A DNA stretch of 64,000 bases from Natronincola ferrireducens (GTDB lineage Bacteria; Bacillota; Clostridia; Peptostreptococcales; Natronincolaceae). The DNA lies in the NCBI RefSeq assembly GCF_900100845.1, contig NZ_FNFP01000002.1, positions 248,001-312,000 of the forward strand, written 5' to 3'. A program made the translations under genes and the position numbers. The notes below the pieces were generated by a model. It was not told the origin of the DNA and did not search any database. It was given only the letters and a program-made list of their open reading frames with translations. Of this stretch, positions 33,981-43,198 are shown one piece after another. Every line of letters begins with the position of its first letter. The first letter of the stretch is position 1.

Positions 33981-34637
33981 TTGAAATATCTACAAATAGC
34001 CATCGATGGCCCGGCTGGAGCGGGCAAAAGCACTATTGCTCAAAAACTGGCAAAAAGGTTAAACATTACTTATATAGATACTGGTTCCATGTACAGGGCT
34101 TTAACTTATAAGGTAATTAAAGAAAACATCAATATACATAACAAAGAACAAATTATTAATATCACTAACAATGTTGATATGACAATTTCCCAAGATAATA
34201 TTTTTATCGATGGTGAGGATGTGACAAGAAACATCAGAAGCCAAGAAGTCACAAAAAGTGTTTCTTATATAGCGCAGATACCAGAAGTTAGAGAATGTCT
34301 AGTAAGGCTACAACAGAAATTTGCCACAAATAATAGTGTAGTTATGGATGGTAGGGATATTGGTACCCATGTATTACCAAATGCAGCTATCAAGATATTT
34401 TTAACTGCTTCTATTGATGAAAGAGCCCATAGAAGGTATAATGAACTGATACAAAAAGGTGAGGCTGTAGTCTATGAAGATATCAAAGAATCTATTAAAG
34501 CAAGGGATAAGCTTGATACAGAACGACAACATGCTCCTTTAAAAAAAGCAAAGGATGCTATTATTTTAGATACAACAGGTTTAGATGTAGATATAGTTGT
34601 AGAAAAAATTATTTATATCATAAGTCAAAAGTCATAG
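33981..34637 (+). CDS. cmk: Cytidylate kinase
   Basis: The 218-residue kinase phosphorylates CMP and dCMP. It shows AIDGPAGAGKSTIAQKLAKRL near residue 6, YIDTGSMYRALTYK, VMDGRDIGTHVLP and RAHRRYNEL. Start is TTG 33981, seven bases after AAAGGGAGG. The cmk, ispH, rpsA order is characteristic of Clostridia. Confidence 0.95.
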   Translation: MKYLQIAIDGPAGAGKSTIAQKLAKRLNITYIDTGSMYRALTYKVIKENINIHNKEQIINITNNVDMTISQDNIFIDGEDVTRNIRSQEVTKSVSYIAQIPEVRECLVRLQQKFATNNSVVMDGRDIGTHVLPNAAIKIFLTASIDERAHRRYNELIQKGEAVVYEDIKESIKARDKLDTERQHAPLKKAKDAIILDTTGLDVDIVVEKIIYIISQKS

Positions 34638-34798
34638 ATAGTAGGGTGACCATAAAAGATTATAATAGAAGAGATACTATAAATTTTCTAATAAAATAAT
34701 TTAATTAAAGAAGGAATTTAGAATGTTTTATAGAATATTAAAATGTTAACTCTCTTATATTCAGTCAATAAATCCATTATTGCAGTAGGAGGTAATGA

Positions 34799-35641
34799 AT
34801 GAAGGTAATTTTAGCTGACTATTCAGGATTTTGCTTTGGAGTAGAAAAAGCAATCAATACTACTTTTGGAGAATTAGAAAAAAAACAAAAGGATCAAAAT
34901 ATCTACTCGTTAGGGCCTTTAATACATAACAACCAAGTAGTAAAAAATTTGGAAGAAAAAGGGATAGAGGTTATAGAAAATATTGAAGATTTGTCAGAAG
35001 GATCTATCATAATAAGATCCCATGGTGTTTCAGAAAAAATTTATGAAGAACTTGAAAATAAAGGTTTAAATATCATTGACGCAACATGTCCTTTTGTAAG
35101 AAGAATACAAAATATTGTAAAAAACTATTATGGTAAAGGATACACAATTGCTATTATAGGAAATTCTTGTCATCCTGAAGTAATAGGGATTAATGGATGG
35201 TGTAATAATCAAGCTATCATTATTAATAAAGAAGAAGATATTCATAAAGTACCATCAGTAGATAAATTATGTATTGTAGTTCAAACAACAATGGCAGTAG
35301 AGCAATATAATACAATTAGTGAAAAGTTAGAAAATTATGCAAAAGAAGTTGTGAAATTTAACACGATTTGTTTAGCTACAAAAGAGAGACAGAATGCAGC
35401 GAAACACTTAGCTACAAAGGTAGATGCTATGGTTGTTATTGGTGGACAACATAGTTCAAATACACAAAAGTTAGTATCAATTTGCAAAAAAATAAAACCC
35501 AATGATACATTTCATGTAGAAACTATCAAAGATTTACCTATAAACACTTTTAAAAAATATGAAACGATAGGAGTTACTGCAGGAGCATCTACACCAAGAT
35601 GGATTATAAGTGAAGCTATTGAAACAATAAGAAATATATAA
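34799..35641 (+). CDS. ispH: 4-hydroxy-3-methylbut-2-enyl diphosphate reductase
   Basis: The last enzyme of the MEP isoprenoid pathway makes IPP and DMAPP. The 280-residue protein has the three cluster cysteines in SGFCFGVEKAI, DATCPFVRR and NTICLATKERQ. It also shows GNSCHPEVIGI and the C-terminal TAGASTPRWII. In many Clostridia ispH is fused to rpsA; here they are separate genes 22 bases apart. ATG 34799 is used; another ATG four bases earlier is in the wrong frame. Confidence 0.95.
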   Translation: MKVILADYSGFCFGVEKAINTTFGELEKKQKDQNIYSLGPLIHNNQVVKNLEEKGIEVIENIEDLSEGSIIIRSHGVSEKIYEELENKGLNIIDATCPFVRRIQNIVKNYYGKGYTIAIIGNSCHPEVIGINGWCNNQAIIINKEEDIHKVPSVDKLCIVVQTTMAVEQYNTISEKLENYAKEVVKFNTICLATKERQNAAKHLATKVDAMVVIGGQHSSNTQKLVSICKKIKPNDTFHVETIKDLPINTFKKYETIGVTAGASTPRWIISEAIETIRNI

Positions 35642-35663
35642 TTATTCTAAGGAGGCCAATATT

Positions 35664-36836
35664 ATGCATAATGAAATGGAAAATTTGATGGCAGAAATAG
35701 AAAAATCTATGGTCAAACTACATAGAGGAGATATAGTAAATGGTAAAGTCATTAATGTTACACAAAACGAGATAGTTGTTAATTTAGGATATAAATCTGA
35801 TGGAATAATACCAAAGGAAGAAATTTCAAATGACACGTCTATTTCACCTAAAGATATAACAAAGGTGGGAGATGAAATTAAGGTATATATTCTAAAAGTT
35901 GATGATGGAGAAGGAAATGTTTTATTATCAAAGAAAAGAGTAGATAGTGAAAAAGGATGGCAGGATTTAGAAAAAATAAAGGATGCTCAATCTCTTGTAG
36001 AGACAAAAGTCATAGAAGCTGTTCGTGGGGGAGTAGTAGCATTAGCTCGAGGAATCCGTTGTTTTATACCTGCAAGTCAACTTTCCAATAGATATGTAGA
36101 AGACCTAAGTGAATTTGTAGGTAAAAACTTTAATACAAGAATCATAGAATTTGATCGTAAAAAGGCTAAAGTAGTATTATCTAGAAAGATAGTATTAAAA
36201 GAAGAGTTAAAAGAAAAGAAAAATGAAGTGTTTAGCAAACTTACAAAGGGTGAAAAAATCCAAGGGGAAGTAAAACAAATTACAGATTTTGGTGTTTTTG
36301 TTGATATAGGTGGGATTGATGGACTTGTACATATATCTGAATTATCTTGGGGTAGAGTAAAGCATCCATCAGAAATATTAAAGTCTGGAGATAAAGTAGA
36401 GGTAGAGATATTAGACTTTGATAAAGAAACAGAAAAAATTTCTCTTAGTCTTAAAAGCACTCAAAAACAACCTTGGGAACAAATTGAAGAAAAATACAAA
36501 GCTGGAGATATTGTTGAAGGAAAAGTAGTTAAATTAGTAGATTTTGGAGCATTTGTTGAGTTAGAAGCAGGATTGGATGGATTAGTTCATATTTCTCAAA
36601 TTAGTGATAAGCATATTGCTAAACCAGCAGAAGTTTTAAATGTTAATGATAGTGTAAAGGTGAAAATATTAGATATTAATAAAGAAGAAAAACGTATTAG
36701 CTTAAGTATTACAGCTGTTGAAAAAAAGGATGAGGAAGAAGTAACATCTGAATATATCAGCGATGATGCACCTGTAACTATTGGAGATATCATCAATACA
36801 TCTGACAATATTGGAGAAGAAAATAGAGAGTCTTAG
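35664..36836 (+). CDS. rpsA: 30S ribosomal protein S1 homologue with four S1 domains
   Basis: The 390-residue protein has four S1 repeats: about residues 18-85 (GDIVNGKVINVTQNEIVVNLG), 105-165, 187-255 (GEKIQGEVKQITDFGVFVDIG) and 272-340 (GDIVEGKVVKLVDFGAFVELE). An acidic tail follows. It binds mRNA and may aid initiation. The four-domain form is common in Firmicutes, shorter than the six-domain E. coli S1. An AAGGAGG site precedes the ATG. Confidence 0.92.
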   Translation: MHNEMENLMAEIEKSMVKLHRGDIVNGKVINVTQNEIVVNLGYKSDGIIPKEEISNDTSISPKDITKVGDEIKVYILKVDDGEGNVLLSKKRVDSEKGWQDLEKIKDAQSLVETKVIEAVRGGVVALARGIRCFIPASQLSNRYVEDLSEFVGKNFNTRIIEFDRKKAKVVLSRKIVLKEELKEKKNEVFSKLTKGEKIQGEVKQITDFGVFVDIGGIDGLVHISELSWGRVKHPSEILKSGDKVEVEILDFDKETEKISLSLKSTQKQPWEQIEEKYKAGDIVEGKVVKLVDFGAFVELEAGLDGLVHISQISDKHIAKPAEVLNVNDSVKVKILDINKEEKRISLSITAVEKKDEEEVTSEYISDDAPVTIGDIINTSDNIGEENRES

Positions 36837-36852
36837 ACTCTTTATTTTTTAC
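36827..36852 (+). terminator. Small terminator at the rpsA stop codon
   Basis: AGAGTC (36827-36832) pairs with GACTCT (36836-36841) around a three-base loop, followed by TTATTTTTT. The stop codon lies in the loop region. Confidence 0.65.
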
Positions 36853-36880
36853 TCTGTTTATAATCAGGAGGAGATTTTAA

Positions 36881-37654
36881 ATGGAAGGTTATGATGTTTT
36901 TAAAGAAAAAATTTATAGAAAAATAGGAATAAACTTATCTAGCTATAAAGAGAGACAAATGAAAAGAAGAATAGAATCTTTAATTACCCGTAATAGTTAT
37001 CATTCTTATGATGAATATTTTGCAGCTTTAAATACTAATGAAAAGTTATTAGAAGAATTTATTAATTATTTAACAATTAATGTTTCAGAATTTTATCGCA
37101 ATCCTCAACAATGGGAAACATTAGAAAAAGAAGTTATCCCCAATCTACTAACCAATAAAAGAAATTTAAAGATATGGAGTGCTGCCTGTTCCACAGGTGA
37201 GGAACCCTACTCTTTAGCAATGCTTTTAACGAAATTTTTATCATTAGAGGAAATTAGCATATTAGCTACAGATATTGATAAAGAAGCACTAAGCAAAGCT
37301 AATACCGGAATTTATGGAAAAAAAAGCATTGAAAATCTTCCGAAAGATTTTATCCATAAATACTTTAATAAGATTGCAGAAAGCTATAGGATTTCAGACG
37401 ATATTAAAAGTAGAATAACCTTTAGAAAGCATAACCTTTTAGAAGATGCATATCCAACCGATTGCGACTTAATCATATGTAGAAATGTTATGATCTACTT
37501 TACTGAAGAAACAAAAAATGAAATGTATCATAAATTTTATAATTCGTTAAATAATAATGGTGTACTATTTGTTGGCAGCACTGAACAAATTATATTACCC
37601 CATAGATACAAACTTACTCCTATTAAAACTTTTTTTTATAAAAAAATGCTATAA
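36881..37654 (+). CDS. cheR: Chemoreceptor glutamate methyltransferase CheR
   Basis: The 257-residue enzyme methylates receptor glutamates with SAM. The N-terminal helical domain contains YKERQMKRRIESLITRN and NYLTINVSEFYRNPQQW. The SAM domain contains IWSAACSTGEEPYSLAMLL and ATDIDKEALSKAN, then LIICRNVMIYF. No other chemotaxis gene is near it, so it is an orphan here. CAGGAGGAG precedes the ATG. Confidence 0.93.
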   Translation: MEGYDVFKEKIYRKIGINLSSYKERQMKRRIESLITRNSYHSYDEYFAALNTNEKLLEEFINYLTINVSEFYRNPQQWETLEKEVIPNLLTNKRNLKIWSAACSTGEEPYSLAMLLTKFLSLEEISILATDIDKEALSKANTGIYGKKSIENLPKDFIHKYFNKIAESYRISDDIKSRITFRKHNLLEDAYPTDCDLIICRNVMIYFTEETKNEMYHKFYNSLNNNGVLFVGSTEQIILPHRYKLTPIKTFFYKKML

Positions 37655-37792
37655 AATGACAGCTGATTTATAAGTAGATGGCTGAATTGTAGATGAATTT
37701 ACTTGGAGGATGTAGTACTTGATCTCCTGCTGAAGGAAGTGGCAGGCTCAAAGAAATACACTGAAGGATAACTTATAGAAAGGATGCTGTAT
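37655..37792 (+). other. Intergenic stretch with an unusual, less AT-rich patch
   Basis: Between cheR and the first M42 gene, roughly 37708-37765 is markedly richer in G and C than nearby spacers. CCTGC (37729-37733) can pair with GCAGG (37741-37745). The patch also reads as a short frame with no ribosome-binding site. GTAGATG occurs twice just upstream. I assign no function. Confidence 0.3.
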
Positions 37793-38845
37793 ATGGAATT
37801 GAGAGAGCTTATGCAAAAATTATCAGAAGCATCTGGGGTTTCTGGTTACGAAAGTGAAGTAGCTGAAGTAATCAAAGCTAATTTTCAAGACTACACAGAT
37901 AACATTAAAAAAGATAATCTAGGAAACTTAATTTGTTTTAAAAAAGGGAAAAAAAATAATGGAAACAAAATCATGTTAGCAGCTCATATGGATGAAATTG
38001 GCTTGATGGTGAAGGATATTGATGAAAAAGGTTATGTTCAGTTTACCAATATTGGGGGAATTGATCAAAGAACCCTGCTTTGTCAAGAAGTCATCATACA
38101 TGGAAAAGAAAAGATATATGGTATCATTGGGGCTAAGCCTCCCCATCTATCAACCGATGAAGAAAGAAATAAAGCTTTAAAAATGGAAGACTTGGTTATA
38201 GATATAGGACTAAATAAAGATGAAACAAACAAGGTGATAAGAATAGGAGATATTATAACCATCAAAAGAAGGGTAACTCACCTATTAAACGATTGGATGG
38301 CTGGAAAAGCTTTGGATGATAGAGCAGGAATTTTAGCACTGTATATATGCCTCAAGGAACTAGATAACATAAACCATGACATGGATGTATATTGTGTAGC
38401 TACGGTTCAGGAAGAGGTAGGAACTAGAGGTGCTATAACCTCTACCTATGGCATTAATCCAGATGTTGGAATTGCAATTGATGTGGGTTTTGGAAAAACT
38501 CCAGAACTAAATAAATTTGACACAATAGAAATGATGAAAGGACCTGCTATTACTATGGGTCCCAACATTCATCCTAAAATATTTGAAAAGCTAAGGGAAG
38601 TAGCAAAAAATAATTATATAGACTATCAAGTTGATGTAGCTCCAGGCAGAACAGGAACAGATGCATGGCCAATGCAAGTATCAAGAGAAGGAGTTGCTAC
38701 TGGCCTGCTATCTATTCCTCTAAGATATATGCATACTTCTGTTGAAACTATTAGTTTGTCTGATATTGAAAAAACTGGAAAGCTATTGGCTAGATTTATT
38801 GCTTCATTAAATGGAATAGATATGGAGGAATTGCTATGTTATTAA
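37793..38845 (+). CDS. M42 family metallo-aminopeptidase, copy 1
   Basis: The 350-residue protein has the M42 dinuclear metal site: AAHMDEIGLM (His), ALDDRAG (bridging Asp), VQEEVGTRGA (Glu pair), DVGFGKTPE (Asp) and RYMHTSVE (final His). M42 enzymes form 12-subunit tetrahedral particles that trim peptides. I start at ATG 37793, eight bases after GAAAGGA; the ATG at 37784 overlaps that site. It overlaps copy 2 by 10 bases. It is more divergent from copies 2 and 3 than they are in size. Confidence 0.9.
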   Translation: MELRELMQKLSEASGVSGYESEVAEVIKANFQDYTDNIKKDNLGNLICFKKGKKNNGNKIMLAAHMDEIGLMVKDIDEKGYVQFTNIGGIDQRTLLCQEVIIHGKEKIYGIIGAKPPHLSTDEERNKALKMEDLVIDIGLNKDETNKVIRIGDIITIKRRVTHLLNDWMAGKALDDRAGILALYICLKELDNINHDMDVYCVATVQEEVGTRGAITSTYGINPDVGIAIDVGFGKTPELNKFDTIEMMKGPAITMGPNIHPKIFEKLREVAKNNYIDYQVDVAPGRTGTDAWPMQVSREGVATGLLSIPLRYMHTSVETISLSDIEKTGKLLARFIASLNGIDMEELLCY

Positions 38846-39858
38846 AAAAATTAACTAGTGCTTTTGGCATATCTGGCAATGAAGGAGAAGTTCGAAGAAT
38901 TATAATAGATGAGATAAAAAATACTTCAAATCATGTAAAGATAGATAAAATGGGAAATATTTTTGTGGAAAAAAAATCTTTTGAAAACAGACCCCATATT
39001 GTCATTACAGCCCATATGGATGAAGTAGGGTTTATGGTGAAAGGAATAGATGACAGTGGTCTTATTAAGATTACTCCTGTAGGAGGAATTGATGCTAGAA
39101 TTTTGGTTTCTAAGATTGTAATAATTGGCGAAAAAAGAATCCCAGGTGTAATTGGAGCGAAGGCCATTCATATGCAAAAGCCAGAAGAAAGAAAAAAATC
39201 ACTGAGTATTGATGATTTATATATTGATATTGGCTCAAAAAGTAAAGAAGAGACAGAAAAAAATATTTCTATAGGAGATTATGTTGCTTTCCATAGCGAA
39301 TATATAGAATTTGGAACCAATAGAATCAAAGCTAAGGCTCTAGATAATCGAGTAGGTTGTCATATTCTTATTGAAATTCTAAAGCAAGAAATGCCTATCA
39401 ATATCACTGGGGTTTTTACAGTTCAAGAGGAAATTGGTCTCAGGGGAGCAGAGGTTGCAGCAAATCAAGTAGATGCTGATTTAGTTATCGTATTAGAAGG
39501 TACCACATGCTCAGATGTTACTGGGATTGAACCTCATATGCAAGTTACTGAACTGGATAAAGGACCTGCTATCTCTATTATGGATCAGACTTCGATCTAT
39601 CAACGAAAATATATTGATTCTTTAATTGCTATTGCTAAGCAATATAATATACCATGGCAGCGCCGTAAAACAACATTCGGGGGAAATGATGCTGGTAGAT
39701 TTCATTTGGCTAAAACAGGATTACCCTGCATATCAATAGCAGTTCCCTGTAGATATATTCATTCACCTGTTTCAGTTTTGAGCAAAGATGATTTAAGCAA
39801 TACAATCCAACTTGTAAAAAAATATATTGATGAGATTAGTAAAGGAGGTATTCTATGA
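38836..39858 (+). CDS. M42 family metallo-aminopeptidase, copy 2
   Basis: A 340-residue paralogue with TAHMDEVGFM, ALDNRVGCH, VQEEIGLRGA and RYIHSPVS. The ligand that is Asp in copies 1 and 3 is Glu here (VIVLEGTT), a substitution known in some M42 enzymes that can shift metal preference. It overlaps the neighbouring paralogues by 10 and 4 bases, so the three should be translated together. Confidence 0.9.
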   Translation: MLLKKLTSAFGISGNEGEVRRIIIDEIKNTSNHVKIDKMGNIFVEKKSFENRPHIVITAHMDEVGFMVKGIDDSGLIKITPVGGIDARILVSKIVIIGEKRIPGVIGAKAIHMQKPEERKKSLSIDDLYIDIGSKSKEETEKNISIGDYVAFHSEYIEFGTNRIKAKALDNRVGCHILIEILKQEMPINITGVFTVQEEIGLRGAEVAANQVDADLVIVLEGTTCSDVTGIEPHMQVTELDKGPAISIMDQTSIYQRKYIDSLIAIAKQYNIPWQRRKTTFGGNDAGRFHLAKTGLPCISIAVPCRYIHSPVSVLSKDDLSNTIQLVKKYIDEISKGGIL

Positions 39859-40865
39859 TGACAAACTTAAATATAGATTTTCTTAAAAAGATGCTATCTA
39901 CCTATTCACCAGCAGGTAATGAGGTTAAAATAGCAGATCTTATTAGAGAAGAAATAAAAGAACTTGTTGATGAGATCACAGTAGATACACTGGGTAATTT
40001 AATTGCTAGAAAAAAAGGTGCTGGTAAAAAAGTGATGTTGGCAGGACATATGGATCAAATCGGTTTGATGGTAACCTATATTGATGATGAAGGATTCCTA
40101 AGGTTTACCAATGTAGGGGGCATTTCTCCAGCTATTACATTATCCCAAAGAGTTATTTTTGAAAATGGTACGATTGGAGTTATAGGAAGTGAAAGACTTG
40201 AAGATTTAAAGGATTTAAGACTGGATAAATTATTTATAGACATAGGTGCCTCTAGCAGGGAAGAAGCAGAAGACAAAGTGAAAATAGGAGATATTGCTGT
40301 TTACTGTAGTGAAGTCGTAGCTGATGAAAAAAAGGTAATATCTCAAGCATTAGATGATAGAATTGGATGCTTTGTGATGATAGAAGCACTGAAAAGGCTA
40401 TCTAACACCGAAAATGATCTCTACTTTGTATTTACTGTTCAAGAAGAAGTGGGCACAAGGGGGGCAAAAACGGCTGCTTATGGAATAGAGCCAGATATCG
40501 CCATAGCTTTTGATGTTACAGCCACTGGAGATACACCAAAGGCAAAGTCCATGGCAGTGAAGTTAGGTAAAGGGCCTGCTATTAAGGTGAAGGATAATTC
40601 TATTTTATGTCATCCTAAAGTAAAAAACTATATGATAGATCAGGCAGAAAAAAATAATATACCTTATCAAATAGAGATTTTAGAATTTGGGGGAACAGAT
40701 GCAGGTGCCATCCACTTAACTAAATCTGGTGTTCCTTCAGGTGTATTATCTATTCCCTGTAGATATTTGCACAGTGATTGTGAAATGGTTTTTCTATCTG
40801 ATGTAGAGGAAGCAATAGAATTAACTAAAAATATAGTAATCCATCCTATTCAATTAGATGAATAA
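39855..40865 (+). CDS. M42 family metallo-aminopeptidase, copy 3
   Basis: A 336-residue paralogue with AGHMDQIGLM (Gln in place of the catalytic-side Glu of copies 1 and 2), ALDDRIG, VQEEVGTRGA, AFDVTATGD and RYLHSDCE. AAAGGAGG lies before ATG 39855 and the gene overlaps copy 2 by 4 bases (ATGA). A strong terminator follows. Different substrate specificities within one mixed particle are plausible, as for archaeal TET peptidases. Confidence 0.9.
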   Translation: MMTNLNIDFLKKMLSTYSPAGNEVKIADLIREEIKELVDEITVDTLGNLIARKKGAGKKVMLAGHMDQIGLMVTYIDDEGFLRFTNVGGISPAITLSQRVIFENGTIGVIGSERLEDLKDLRLDKLFIDIGASSREEAEDKVKIGDIAVYCSEVVADEKKVISQALDDRIGCFVMIEALKRLSNTENDLYFVFTVQEEVGTRGAKTAAYGIEPDIAIAFDVTATGDTPKAKSMAVKLGKGPAIKVKDNSILCHPKVKNYMIDQAEKNNIPYQIEILEFGGTDAGAIHLTKSGVPSGVLSIPCRYLHSDCEMVFLSDVEEAIELTKNIVIHPIQLDE

Positions 40866-40893
40866 AAAAAGACATGATATCATGTCTTTTTTT
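40864..40893. terminator. Palindromic terminator after the M42 operon
   Basis: A perfect 30-base palindrome (40864-40893) has seven A residues on one side and seven T on the other. It can terminate in either direction. Confidence 0.85.
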
Positions 40894-41017
40894 GTCTGAT
40901 TTTTTATTGTTATACTATAAATTGATTGAATTTGTATTACGAAAGTCTATCATTTTAAAAGGAAATTCTTCCATAAATATTGAAGAAGTTTAGAAGAAGT
41001 CTATAGGAGGTGAAGGT

Positions 41018-41620
41018 TTGGAAGTGATCAATGAAATCTATTCTATAAAAGAAATAGCAGATATAACGGGGTATAAGCCTCATGTTATAAGATTTTATGA
41101 AAAAGAGTTTGAATTAGATATTCCTAGAAATGAAAGTAATAGAAGGTATTTCACCTATAATGAATTAGAACAGCTTAGATATATTAAAACCTTACAGGAA
41201 AAAGGATTAACAAACAAACAAATCAAGCAGGTATTAAAATCTCCAGAAGTAATTATAAATAGTAGTGAGGACCCTGTAGAAGAAACTGCTGTTACTCAAA
41301 TGACTTTAGAGGATATCCATCATTCCGTGGAAAAAAACAATTTATTAGGGCAAGAGGAGTTTCACTATTTATTAAAAGAAATAGTGACAGGTCTTCATAA
41401 ATTTAATTATAAAGAGGATATTGAAGAACTATCTATGAAAATAGACGACCTAAAGGCTCAGTTGATAAACCAGGAAAAGGATGTTTTAATATGTGAAAAT
41501 GCAAAACTTAAAATGAAAATTAAAGAAAAATCCTATGAAGTAGCAGAATTAAAAGAAAAACTTAAAAGAGAAGAACATAAAAAGGTATCTATTTTTGCTA
41601 AACTATTTGGAACAAAATAA
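41018..41620 (+). CDS. MerR-type regulator with coiled-coil tail
   Basis: The 200-residue protein has an N-terminal MerR helix-turn-helix: YSIKEIADITGYKPHVIRFYEKEF, NRRYFTYNELEQLRYIKTLQEKGL. It has no Cys-rich or drug-binding effector domain. The C-terminal third (about 135-195) is a charged coiled coil ending in KKVSIFAKLFGTK, as in RacA-like or phage-type MerR proteins. TTG 41018 is seven bases after GGAGG; GTG 41024 is an alternative. A role in DNA anchoring rather than metal response is possible. Confidence 0.8.
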   Translation: MEVINEIYSIKEIADITGYKPHVIRFYEKEFELDIPRNESNRRYFTYNELEQLRYIKTLQEKGLTNKQIKQVLKSPEVIINSSEDPVEETAVTQMTLEDIHHSVEKNNLLGQEEFHYLLKEIVTGLHKFNYKEDIEELSMKIDDLKAQLINQEKDVLICENAKLKMKIKEKSYEVAELKEKLKREEHKKVSIFAKLFGTK

Positions 41621-41660
41621 TAGAAAGCCCGGAAAATCCGAGCTTTCTATTATTTTGTTC
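41610..41660. terminator. Bidirectional terminator between the MerR gene and the aminotransferase gene
   Basis: A 19-bp perfect stem (41610-41628 with 41642-41660) plus three further G-C pairs after one mismatch. The MerR stop codon lies in the 5' arm. Confidence 0.8.
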
Positions 41661-41698
41661 TATCAGGATAGTTTTATAAATTACAAATTTCCCCACAC

Positions 41699-41964
41699 CA
41701 TCTACTGGCAGTTTAGCAACAACTTTGTGGTATTAGAGTGGTATTAGGATATTTTTCTAAAGCTAATTTCAAGATATTCATAGCTTTTTTTAGGTCATTT
41801 TCATTTAAAATGTAAGCAATTCTTGCTTCATTTTTACCTAGGCCTGGTGTAGCATAAAAACCTTCTGCTGGTGCTAACATAACAGTTTCACCATCTACAT
41901 CAAAATCCTTTAACAGCCAAATTGCAAATTTTTCTGCATCATCTACTGGTAGTTTAGCAACAAC
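41699..41964. repeat. 25-bp near-identical direct repeat, one copy at the gene's 3' end
   Basis: CATCTACTGG-Y-AGTTTAGCAACAAC occurs at 41699-41723 and 41940-41964 with a single mismatch. The second copy encodes VVAKLPVDD inside the aminotransferase. The first spans its stop codon in another reading frame. A copy-in or template-switch event is the simplest reading. Confidence 0.8.
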
Positions 41965-42927
41965 ATAAAATGCACCTGTTGGCTTTTTACATAGTACACC
42001 AGGTATTTCACTAAGTCCATTATATACGATATCTCTACGGTTTTGGTACTCTGTATTTACTTCATTGAAGTATTCTTGTGGTGTTTTATATAGTTCAACA
42101 GAACCAATCTGCTCAAGAGTAGGTACACATAGTCTTCCTTGGCAAAGCTTTAATATTTGCCTAATTAACTCTTTATTTTTACTAGCTATAGAACCAATTC
42201 TTGCACCACAGGCACTATAACGTTTTGAAACACTATCTATGATAACTACTCGATCTTGTATTTTTTCGATGTTTCCAAAACTAGTATAGTGTAATCCATC
42301 ATAAACAAACTCTCTGTAAACTTCATCAGCAATGATAAATATGTTATACTCTTCAGCTAATTCAGCTAATATTTTAAGTTCTTCTTTAGTATAAACTACA
42401 CCAGTAGGATTACCAGGGTTAGAAATTAAAATAGCCTTTGTACGAGGATTAATTAATTCCTCAATCTCAAATTTAGAGGGCAAATGAAAACCTTCTTCTG
42501 CTTTACAGGTAATAGGAGATACCTTTACATCCACAGCAGAGCTAAATCCATTATAGTTGGTATAGAAAGGTTCAGGTACTAATATTTCATCGTTAGCATC
42601 AGCTATAGCAATAATAGCAAATAAAAGAGCCTCAGAACCCCCATTGGTAATTAGAATCTCATCTTGCTCATAATGGATATCATATTTTTTATAGTAGTTA
42701 ATAATGGCATCTATCAATTCAGGCATACCTTGTGATGATGAATAAGCTAATACTTTTTCATCAAAATTTTTAATGGATTTCATAAAGGATGTAGGAGTTT
42801 CAATGTCAGGTTGTCCGATGTTCAAATGATACACATGTTTTCCATTAGCCTTGGCCCCTTGTGCATAGGGTACAAGCTTTCTAATAGGTGATTCCTGCAT
42901 TGCTGTGATACGTTTTGATAATTTCAT
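41713..42927 (-). CDS. PLP-dependent aminotransferase, class I
   Basis: The 404-residue enzyme shows YHLNIGQPDIETP, LISNPGNPTGVVYTKEEL, IIADEVYREFVYDG, the PLP lysine in IIDSVSKRYSACGARIG and the substrate arginine in EARIAYILNE. It is distinct from the AspB-type enzyme at 22677; aromatic or aspartate transamination is possible. I start at the second ATG (42927), seven bases after AGGAGG; the first ATG (42933) touches that site. The last three residues (SCC) and the stop derive from the 25-bp repeat described separately. Confidence 0.88.
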   Translation of the reverse strand: MKLSKRITAMQESPIRKLVPYAQGAKANGKHVYHLNIGQPDIETPTSFMKSIKNFDEKVLAYSSSQGMPELIDAIINYYKKYDIHYEQDEILITNGGSEALLFAIIAIADANDEILVPEPFYTNYNGFSSAVDVKVSPITCKAEEGFHLPSKFEIEELINPRTKAILISNPGNPTGVVYTKEELKILAELAEEYNIFIIADEVYREFVYDGLHYTSFGNIEKIQDRVVIIDSVSKRYSACGARIGSIASKNKELIRQILKLCQGRLCVPTLEQIGSVELYKTPQEYFNEVNTEYQNRRDIVYNGLSEIPGVLCKKPTGAFYVVAKLPVDDAEKFAIWLLKDFDVDGETVMLAPAEGFYATPGLGKNEARIAYILNENDLKKAMNILKLALEKYPNTTLIPQSCC

Positions 42928-43198
42928 AAACATACCTCCTATATAATATTTGTACATACATCTATATATTAACATAAATTGTAAAAACCAAACAAGAAAA
43001 ACCTTTGCGAGAACAATAAGTTAGAATTTTTAGATTTTTATCAACCTAATTAACAAATAGCAATTATCGATTATCAAAATATAATTAAAATCGATTAAAA
43101 GAATGAATGAATATGTATACTTATGGTGATAATCAAATAATATAATGCATAATTTTCTATTTGCTGTGAGGTAGATAAATTATCTTTCAGGAGGGGTT

